Origin: SIG607 sp045537575
GTDB lineage: Bacteria; Bacillota; Clostridia; Oscillospirales; Acutalibacteraceae
Length of the DNA: 63,502 nt
Reading direction: 5' to 3'
NCBI GenBank assembly: GCA_045537575.1
Contig: JAZSPU010000008.1
Span: 1 to 63,502 of the forward strand
The translations under genes were made by a program, and so were the position numbers. Positions 57,702 through 63,502 of the stretch are shown piece after piece. The notes beneath the pieces are model-generated. The model saw only the letters and a program-made list of their open reading frames with translations. It made no database searches and was not told where the DNA came from. How positions within the stretch are numbered: the stretch's first letter is position 1; the number at the start of each line of letters is the position of its first letter.

Positions 57702-57730
57702 TTGAAATAATCGTTTAATTTTGATAATAT
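57702..57730 (+). promoter_or_regulatory. Promoter TTGAAA-N17-TAATAT (GH16)
   Basis: -35 TTGAAA (57702-57707), -10 TAATAT (57725-57730). Confidence 0.55.
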
Positions 57731-57760
57731 AAAGATGAGGAATAATTCAAGGAGAAAATT

Positions 57761-59173
57761 ACGAAAAAGCTTATTTCTTTTTTTATGTGTTTAATTATTT
57801 TATTCACCTTTGCAGGCTGTGGCGGTGGCGGAGATGCCTTAACCGTTTCTGAAACACCTGAAGAATTAAAGCAAAGAGAGGATTTCGAATATACCCTTAG
57901 AAATCTTTATGCAGGGCCCAGCACCTATACCTTTGAAAAGTCCCTTGAACCCCTCGAATTTGTGGCATCTGCCTCCCTTCAAAGCCAAATGTCCGAGCTT
58001 ATGGGGAGTCAGGTTAAATATCTTGCTTCAAGACAGGTTTTTGAACTTGGTGAGTTCAAAGGCTTTGCTATAGTTGCGATTTTAATGATGAATACGGGCG
58101 GAAGGCAAATATATAAAGATATTGTAATAACCCGTATAACCGACAATAAGCTTTATATAGTTCTTCAGGAAAATTTGGATGAAGAACAGCAGAAGGCAAT
58201 TATGCAAAAGCGAGATGAAGCTATAGAGAAGACAGATGATTTTCTTAAAGAATGTATAAAGGCTCATAGAAGGGAAAATAAATCATTTGCCGATTGGTAT
58301 AAAAAGTGTAAGGACGTTGTTAAAATCTATAGTACTGAATTAAGTATTTTAAATGAAGTGAAAATTGCCGAAAACGTTTATACAAGAGGCGGCAGAACGC
58401 TTGTGTGGAGCGAAGAATTTGAAAACGTAAAAAAACTTAGTGATACCAAAATGGCATATAACCGCACAATGAATAATCATTCTCTTAATATCACCAAAGA
58501 TGATTCAAATCTTTCATTTCAAGACGGCACTATGACTATGTACGCCCGTCCGTCTCAGGATCCTAAGTATCATTATTCAATTCCTGACGGCATAACCACG
58601 TACGGCACTATGGCTTACATAGGCGGTTATCTCGAAATGAGAGCAAAGGTGCCTTTTGAACACGGCGCGTGGCCGTCCTTCTGGGAAAAATCCTACCCCG
58701 GTCTTTATGAAACTAATTATCAGGCGGAAATTGATATTTTTGAGGTTTTCTCGGATGAAACGCAGCTTTCCTGCTGCTTACATAAATGGGGCGAGGAGCA
58801 TTTTTCGGGAGGAATTGGCTCTAATAAGGATTACGCTTTTGAATCTAACGAAGTGGCAACCGATTGGCATACCTATGGCTTTGAATGGACCGAGACCGAA
58901 TATCGTTTTTATATTGACGGTGAGTGCTATTGCGTTTTAAGCGTTGATGATGCAAACGATTTTGCCCCTGACCCTGTGGTTGAGGGTATGGCAGGTTTTC
59001 AGGATTACCACTATGTAATTCTTAATAATTTTATTTTCAATGAGGATAGCTCTTGGGCGCCTGGCGGCAGTCAGCTTAGCGAAGACGAAACAAAGGTTAT
59101 CGAATATACTGTGGATTATATTCGCCTTTATCAAAATAAAACTACCGATAAAATAATAATTTACAAAAAATAA
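57761..59173 (+). CDS. GH16 family glycosidase lipoprotein, non-canonical ACG start
   Basis: The product is 470 residues if read from ACG at 57761. AAGGAG lies six bases upstream, and the reading gives (M)KKLISFFMCLIILFTFAGC, a complete lipoprotein signal. The first ATG (57785) has no ribosome site and would delete the Lys-Lys end. After ~210 residues of unrecognised helical/beta sequence comes a GH16 domain (about 215-455) with the catalytic signature AEIDIFEVF (EXDXXE), so it hydrolyses beta-1,3/1,4-glucans or galactans at the cell surface. Either a real rare start codon or a point change/error is present. Confidence 0.85.
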   Translation, partial: TKKLISFFMCLIILFTFAGCGGGGDALTVSETPEELKQREDFEYTLRNLYAGPSTYTFEKSLEPLEFVASASLQSQMSELMGSQVKYLASRQVFELGEFKGFAIVAILMMNTGGRQIYKDIVITRITDNKLYIVLQENLDEEQQKAIMQKRDEAIEKTDDFLKECIKAHRRENKSFADWYKKCKDVVKIYSTELSILNEVKIAENVYTRGGRTLVWSEEFENVKKLSDTKMAYNRTMNNHSLNITKDDSNLSFQDGTMTMYARPSQDPKYHYSIPDGITTYGTMAYIGGYLEMRAKVPFEHGAWPSFWEKSYPGLYETNYQAEIDIFEVFSDETQLSCCLHKWGEEHFSGGIGSNKDYAFESNEVATDWHTYGFEWTETEYRFYIDGECYCVLSVDDANDFAPDPVVEGMAGFQDYHYVILNNFIFNEDSSWAPGGSQLSEDETKVIEYTVDYIRLYQNKTTDKIIIYKK

Positions 59174-59199
59174 AATTTATTTTCCAAGCGAGGTAAAAT

Positions 59200-59631
59200 A
59201 TGAAAAAGCTTTTATATATTCTTCTTGTAATTGAAATAATACTTGCTGTTGTTGCGTTTTTTATGCTGCTTTATACGTCGGTTTTTGCTGCTATATTCTT
59301 GGGCTCGTTAAACCTTTTGACACTGGTTCCCATTATTGCCATAATACATAATATAGACGATATTGATGAACTTTCTCACCAGATGTCAAAACTTCGTTAT
59401 AAGGTTAAAGTGCTTGAAGATATAGTTAATAAAGACTCCCCCGAGGGCGAAAGGTTAACAGAAACGGTTGCGCCTTATTCGGTGGGTAACTGGGAGTGTA
59501 TCAAGTGCGGCACCATAAACAAAATGGGCACCAACTACTGTGAAAACTGTAAGGCAGAATATAACCTTAATTGTCCCACAACCAGCCCCGATGAAAAGAA
59601 AAAAGTAAGCAGATTTGTAAAATATAAATAG
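59200..59631 (+). CDS. Two-span membrane protein with C-terminal zinc ribbon
   Basis: The 143-residue product has two N-terminal membrane spans (about 3-24 and 29-50), a short coiled-coil-like segment (IDELSHQMSKLRYKVKVLEDIV) and a zinc ribbon CIKCGTINKMGTNYCENC (about 103-120). It is related in style to the zinc-ribbon proteins at 28-29 kb. No function is known. It follows the GH16 gene by 26 bases and precedes larA by 19. Confidence 0.8.
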   Translation: MKKLLYILLVIEIILAVVAFFMLLYTSVFAAIFLGSLNLLTLVPIIAIIHNIDDIDELSHQMSKLRYKVKVLEDIVNKDSPEGERLTETVAPYSVGNWECIKCGTINKMGTNYCENCKAEYNLNCPTTSPDEKKKVSRFVKYK

Positions 59632-59650
59632 TAAAAAAGGAGAAAGTATA

Positions 59651-60925
59651 ATGAAAACAATTTTGTTTCCCTTCGGACAAACGCATTTAGAATATGAATT
59701 TAATGAAAATGAACTTGCAGGGGTGCTGACTTCGTCTATCGAGGAATACGTGCCTGAAGCCGACGGGGATACTCTGGTTAAAAATGCTTTGGCTAACCCT
59801 ATCGGAAGTGAAAAGCTCAGCGTTCTTAGTCAAGGTAAAGAAAAAATTGTTATTATTGCCAGTGACCACACAAGGCCTGTGCCCAGCAAGGTTATTATCC
59901 CTCATATGCTCAGTGAGATAAGAAAAGGCAATCCCAATGCCCATATAACAATTTTAATAGCAACAGGCTGTCACAGAGGTACCACAAAGCAAGAGCTTAT
60001 AAATAAATTCGGTGAAGAAATAGTAGAAAAAGAAAATATTTATATTCACGATTGCGACGAAGCTGATAAGCTTATAAATATAGGCGTTTTGCCTTCAGGC
60101 GGACAGTGTGAGGTTAATAAAATAGCAGTGGAAGCCGATTTGCTTGTGGCAGAGGGCTTTATTGAACCCCATTTCTTTGCAGGTTTTTCGGGAGGCAGAA
60201 AAAGTGTTTTGCCCGGTGTTGCCGGCAGAACTACCGTACTTGCTAATCATTGTTCTGAATTTATTGCCCATAAAAATGCCAGAACGGGTATTTTAAAGGA
60301 TAATCCCATACATAAAGATATGCTTTGGGCGGCAAAGCAGGCTAAGCTTACCTTTATAGTTAACGTTGTATTAAATTCTGAAAAAGAGCCTATTTATGCA
60401 GTTGCAGGCGACCTTGAAAAAGCGCATAAAAAAGGAACAGATTTCATCTCAGAGCTTTGCGCTGTTAAGGCTGTTCCCGCCGATATAGTTATATCCACCA
60501 ACGGCGGTTATCCGTTAGACCAAAACGTATATCAGGCGGTTAAGGGTATGACGGCGGCAGAGGCAACCGTAAAGCAGGGCGGCGTTATTATAATGTTGGC
60601 AATATCTAACGACGGTACGGGCGGTGACCATTTTTATCATCAACTTGCCGATGAAGAGGATATAAACAAAACAAATAACGAATTACTTGCGCGTTCAAGA
60701 AATAAAACTCTGCCTGACCAGTGGATGACACAAATTCTTATAAGAATTTTAACAAAGGTAACCGTTATTTACGTATCGTCTTTCGATGAAGAAGTTATTA
60801 AAAAAATGCATATGATTCCTGCGAAAAATCTTGAAGAAGCAATAGATTTGGCTAAAAAAACAGTTAATAAAGAAAAAGTTACAATAACCGCCATTCCCGA
60901 CGGTGTATCGGTTGTTGTGAATTGA
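59651..60925 (+). CDS. larA: LarA-family nickel-pincer racemase/epimerase
   Basis: LarA enzymes use the nickel-pincer (NPN) cofactor to racemise 2-hydroxyacids. The 424-residue product keeps the Lactiplantibacillus LarA residues at the same numbers: Asp72 and Arg75 (SDHTRPVP), His108 (GCHRG), His174 and Lys184 (EPHFFAGFSGGRK; Lys184 carries the cofactor) and His200 (LANHCS). A Trp lies in PDQWMTQIL. The next gene, 9 bases on, is glycerate kinase, so a glycerate racemase is a better guess than lactate. No larB/C/E cofactor genes are in the window. Confidence 0.92.
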   Translation: MKTILFPFGQTHLEYEFNENELAGVLTSSIEEYVPEADGDTLVKNALANPIGSEKLSVLSQGKEKIVIIASDHTRPVPSKVIIPHMLSEIRKGNPNAHITILIATGCHRGTTKQELINKFGEEIVEKENIYIHDCDEADKLINIGVLPSGGQCEVNKIAVEADLLVAEGFIEPHFFAGFSGGRKSVLPGVAGRTTVLANHCSEFIAHKNARTGILKDNPIHKDMLWAAKQAKLTFIVNVVLNSEKEPIYAVAGDLEKAHKKGTDFISELCAVKAVPADIVISTNGGYPLDQNVYQAVKGMTAAEATVKQGGVIIMLAISNDGTGGDHFYHQLADEEDINKTNNELLARSRNKTLPDQWMTQILIRILTKVTVIYVSSFDEEVIKKMHMIPAKNLEEAIDLAKKTVNKEKVTITAIPDGVSVVVN

Positions 60926-60934
60926 GGTGACATA

Positions 60935-62062
60935 ATGCGCGTTGTAGTTGCAATTGATTCCTTTAAGGGCAGTCTTTCGTCTTTACAGGCAGGCAACGCC
61001 GTTAAAGATGCCGTTTTGAAGCTGGATAAGGATGCCGAGGTTTTAGTAAGGTCCTTGGCTGACGGCGGAGAGGGTACCGTTGAAGCCCTTGCGGCAGGCG
61101 GTGAATCTGAGATGATTGAAATATGCGTTAACGATCCTCTTATGAGGAATGTAAATGCTAAATACTGTATATTAAAAAAATCCAATACGGCGGTTATTGA
61201 AATGGCTGCCGCATCCGGTATCACGCTTGTTTCGGCAGAGGAAAGAAACCCTTTTCAAACCACAACCTACGGTGTGGGTGAATTAATTAAAGATGCAATA
61301 AATAGAGGATGTCGCCGTTTTATTATTGGTATAGGCGGCAGTGCTACCAATGATGGCGGAACGGGTATGCTTACTGCTCTTGGTGTGCAGTTTTTGGATA
61401 AAGAAAACCGTCCTATTGCTCTTGGTGCAAAAGGGCTTGAAAACCTTTATAAAATCAGCACCGAAAATGTTTTACCCGAGCTAAAAGACTGTACCTTTAA
61501 CATAGCCTGCGACGTTAAAAATCCCTTGTGCGGAGAAAACGGCTGCAGCGCTGTATTTGCTCCCCAGAAGGGCGCAACACCCGATATGATTAAAAAAATG
61601 GATGCTTGGCTTGGAAATTATGCCGAAGTAACCAAAACCGTATCAAAAACAGCCGATAAAAACTATGAAGGCGCAGGTGCCGCAGGCGGTTTAGGTTTTG
61701 CATTTTTGGCTTATACAAATGCGAAATTGCAATCGGGAATAAATATAGTTTTAGAAGAAATAAACTTAGAAGAAGATATAAAAAATGCCGATATTGTTGT
61801 GACGGGCGAAGGTAGGCTCGACTCTCAAACGGTTATGGGCAAGGCGCCCATTGGTGTTGCAAAACTTGCTAAAAAATATAATAAAAAAGTAATCGCCTTT
61901 TGCGGCTGTACCACAAAAGATGCCGAGGTTTGCAACGAACACGGAATTGATGCCTTTTTCCCCATACTCAGAACCGTTACCACCTTAGAAGAAGCCCTTG
62001 AAAAGAACAACGCATACGAAAATTTACTTGCTACCGCTTATCAAGTATTCAGGCTGATATAA
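60935..62062 (+). CDS. glxK: Glycerate kinase
   Basis: The 375-residue product belongs to the GarK/GlxK glycerate kinase family: VVVAIDSFKGSLSSLQAGNAV, SLADGGEGTVEAL, EMAAASGITLV, GIGGSATNDGGTGMLTALGV and GAGAAGGLGFAFLA. It phosphorylates glycerate (mostly at C2) for entry into glycolysis. GAGGTG is 7 bases before ATG. Placed after larA, it suggests use of both glycerate enantiomers. Confidence 0.95.
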   Translation: MRVVVAIDSFKGSLSSLQAGNAVKDAVLKLDKDAEVLVRSLADGGEGTVEALAAGGESEMIEICVNDPLMRNVNAKYCILKKSNTAVIEMAAASGITLVSAEERNPFQTTTYGVGELIKDAINRGCRRFIIGIGGSATNDGGTGMLTALGVQFLDKENRPIALGAKGLENLYKISTENVLPELKDCTFNIACDVKNPLCGENGCSAVFAPQKGATPDMIKKMDAWLGNYAEVTKTVSKTADKNYEGAGAAGGLGFAFLAYTNAKLQSGINIVLEEINLEEDIKNADIVVTGEGRLDSQTVMGKAPIGVAKLAKKYNKKVIAFCGCTTKDAEVCNEHGIDAFFPILRTVTTLEEALEKNNAYENLLATAYQVFRLI

Positions 62063-62098
62063 AAAATAAAGCTTCCAAATTTGGAAGCTTTATTTTTT
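62061..62098. terminator. Terminator after glycerate kinase, perfect 38-base palindrome
   Basis: Arms of 19 bases (62061-62079 and 62080-62098) with A6 and T6 ends. Confidence 0.92.
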
Positions 62099-62152
62099 TA
62101 AGGGAATAGGGATTAGGGAATAGTTATGAACGTATTTTTATTATTAAATATA

Positions 62153-62181
62153 TTTACTTAAAATTTGTTTTGTGGTATAAT
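62153..62181 (+). promoter_or_regulatory. Promoter TTTACT-N17-TATAAT (uvrB)
   Basis: -35 TTTACT (62153-62158), -10 TATAAT (62176-62181). No clear LexA box was seen here. Confidence 0.75.
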
Positions 62182-62217
62182 ATATCTGTATAAATTTGCG
62201 TTGTGAGGTGAGAAAAG

Positions 62218-63502
62218 TTGGATAGGTTTAAATTAGTTTCAAAATATAAACCCACAGGCGATCAGCCTGAGGCTATTGAAAAACTTGTTGATGGGCTTAA
62301 CAGAGGACTCAAAGAGCAGGTGCTCCTTGGTGTAACCGGCTCGGGTAAGACCTTTACAATGGCTAACGTTATCGAAAAAGTAAACCGTCCTACCTTAGTT
62401 CTCGCTCACAATAAAACCCTTGCGGCTCAGTTATGCTCGGAATTTAGAGAGCTTTTTCCCGACAATGCGGTAGAATACTTTGTTTCCTATTACGATTATT
62501 ATCAGCCCGAAGCCTATCTTCCGGGGACTGATACCTATATTGAAAAGGATTCTGCCATTAATGATGAAATTGATAAGCTTCGTCACAGCGCTACCTGTGC
62601 GCTTTCCGAACGCAGAGACGTTATAATTGTGGCTTCTGTTTCCTGTATTTATACTCTGGGTGACCCTATTGACTATAGGGAAATGGTGATTTCCTTAAGA
62701 ACGGGAAATACTATGGAAAGAGATGCCCTTATAAGAAAGCTTATAACTTTGCAATACGAAAGAAACGATATCAATTTTGTGCGCAACAAATTCAGAGTGC
62801 GCGGAGATACGGTAGATATTTATCCTGCATATTCTTATGAAAATGCCATAAGGGTTGAATTTTTCGGCGATGAAATCGACAGAATTTGCGAAATTAATAC
62901 CCTTACGGGCGAAATAAAAAACACCTTAAGCCACGTTGCCATTTATCCCGCTTCCCACTACATTATAAGTGATGAAAAAATGGATGACGGTATAAAACGA
63001 ATTTTAGCCGAAATGGAAGAAAGGGTAGAGTTTTTCGAAAGCGAAAATAAGCTTATTGAGGCTCAGAGAATACGCCAACGCACCGAATATGATATGGAAA
63101 TGCTGAGAGAAGTAGGCATTTGTAAGGGAATTGAAAACTATTCGGGTGTTTTATCGGGCAGACCGCGAGGCAGTACTCCCACAACACTGCTTGATTATTT
63201 TCCCGACGATTTCGTTTTATTTGTGGATGAATCTCACGTAACGCTACCTCAGGTACGCGGTATGCACGGCGGTGATAAAGCAAGAAAATCCAACCTTGTG
63301 GAATACGGTTTTCGTTTGCCCTCTGCTTTTGATAACAGACCTCTTGATTTTAACGAGTTTTATTCCCATATAAATCAGGCTGTATTTGTTTCGGCAACAC
63401 CGGGTGAACTTGAAAAAACAAAGGCCCAGCAGATAGTTCAGCAGGTTATTCGCCCTACGGGACTTATTGATCCCGAAATTTCCGTAAGGAGTAGCGAAGG
63501 GC
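62218..63502 (+). CDS. uvrB: Excinuclease ABC subunit B, 5' part
   Basis: UvrB verifies DNA damage in nucleotide excision repair. The open frame starts with TTG at 62218 (GAGGTGAG six bases upstream) and runs off the window after 428 codons, so the C-terminal part is missing. Motifs are GVTGSGKT (Walker A, 38-45), NKTLAAQL, the beta-hairpin YYDYYQPEAYLPGTDTYIEKD, SVSCIYTLGDP, and VDESHVTLPQ (Walker B). The frame is intact. Confidence 0.96.
   Translation, partial: MDRFKLVSKYKPTGDQPEAIEKLVDGLNRGLKEQVLLGVTGSGKTFTMANVIEKVNRPTLVLAHNKTLAAQLCSEFRELFPDNAVEYFVSYYDYYQPEAYLPGTDTYIEKDSAINDEIDKLRHSATCALSERRDVIIVASVSCIYTLGDPIDYREMVISLRTGNTMERDALIRKLITLQYERNDINFVRNKFRVRGDTVDIYPAYSYENAIRVEFFGDEIDRICEINTLTGEIKNTLSHVAIYPASHYIISDEKMDDGIKRILAEMEERVEFFESENKLIEAQRIRQRTEYDMEMLREVGICKGIENYSGVLSGRPRGSTPTTLLDYFPDDFVLFVDESHVTLPQVRGMHGGDKARKSNLVEYGFRLPSAFDNRPLDFNEFYSHINQAVFVSATPGELEKTKAQQIVQQVIRPTGLIDPEISVRSSEG

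Noticed and set aside
62100..62125. Short near-tandem GGGAATAGGGATTAGGGAATAG
   Set aside because: Low-complexity stretch of one and a half units with no symmetry; not treated as a functional repeat.
1..63502. CRISPR arrays, tRNAs, prophage or toxin-antitoxin modules
   Set aside because: No regularly spaced direct repeats, cloverleaf sequences, phage structural genes or paired small toxin/antitoxin genes were found by eye.

Overview
The window reads as chromosomal DNA of an AT-rich, low-GC Gram-positive bacterium of the class Clostridia, probably an anaerobic gut-type lineage. The grounds are the scr-dnaX-ybaB-recR gene order, DUF896, sortase B and LCP cell-wall genes, a dockerin/cohesin pair, an oxygen-sensitive glycyl-radical enzyme with its activase, LarA, feoAB with a small Cys-rich partner, and TTG/GTG starts behind GGCGGTG or GGAGG ribosome sites. 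No tRNA, rRNA operon, CRISPR array, prophage or classical IS was seen. Genus-level placement is not possible from this stretch alone.

Layout. 1-7.8 kb: a lipoprotein, a glycyl-radical enzyme/activase/AraC locus flanked by two same-orientation copies of a ~290 bp composite repeat, then a beta-CASP metallo-hydrolase with a LOG-family protein. 7.8-13.5 kb: MurNAc salvage (murQ and an HTH-sugar kinase fusion) divergent from an acyltransferase plus SGNH hydrolase, then an AraC regulator divergent from a DMT exporter. 13.5-16.2 kb: small exported proteins bounded by a second repeat family, and a sigma factor with a DUF4367 partner. 16.2-21 kb: an OPA-type transporter divergent from a GH2 glycosidase, then a REP-associated tyrosine transposase carrying REP-like hairpins in its own coding sequence. 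21-31.3 kb: housekeeping (GltS-like symporter, acyltransferase, nadE, recR, ybaB, dnaX, SRP RNA, NUDIX, Prok-RING protein, split TSUP transporter, lexA, rnhA). 31.3-41 kb: birA, a wall-anchored protein with sortase and LCP genes, and lipid/glycerol genes (alpha/beta hydrolase, glpK, GDPD, transporters). 41-43.7 kb: CadC-type repressor, HMA chaperone and metal P-type ATPase. 43.8-48.3 kb: a dockerin-bearing glucosaminidase beside a membrane-anchored cohesin protein and an AraC regulator. 48.4-63.5 kb: rny, feoA-feoB-Cys-rich peptide, mnmA, LUD protein, D-Ala-D-Ala carboxypeptidase, pgi, small P-loop protein, GH16 lipoprotein with no canonical start, LarA, glycerate kinase and the 5' part of uvrB.

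How it works together. Cell-envelope biology dominates: MurNAc recycling, glycan acylation/deacylation, sortase anchoring, LCP polymer attachment, DD-carboxypeptidase, and a cohesin that probably tethers a peptidoglycan hydrolase to the membrane. The most unusual material is non-coding: GTAG-headed REP/BIME hairpins plus a resident RAYT, a mobile terminator hairpin, a repeat whose tail supplies a TTTACT -35 box, and an operator array at the HTH-kinase gene. Promoters were found by eye; most have 17 bp spacers.
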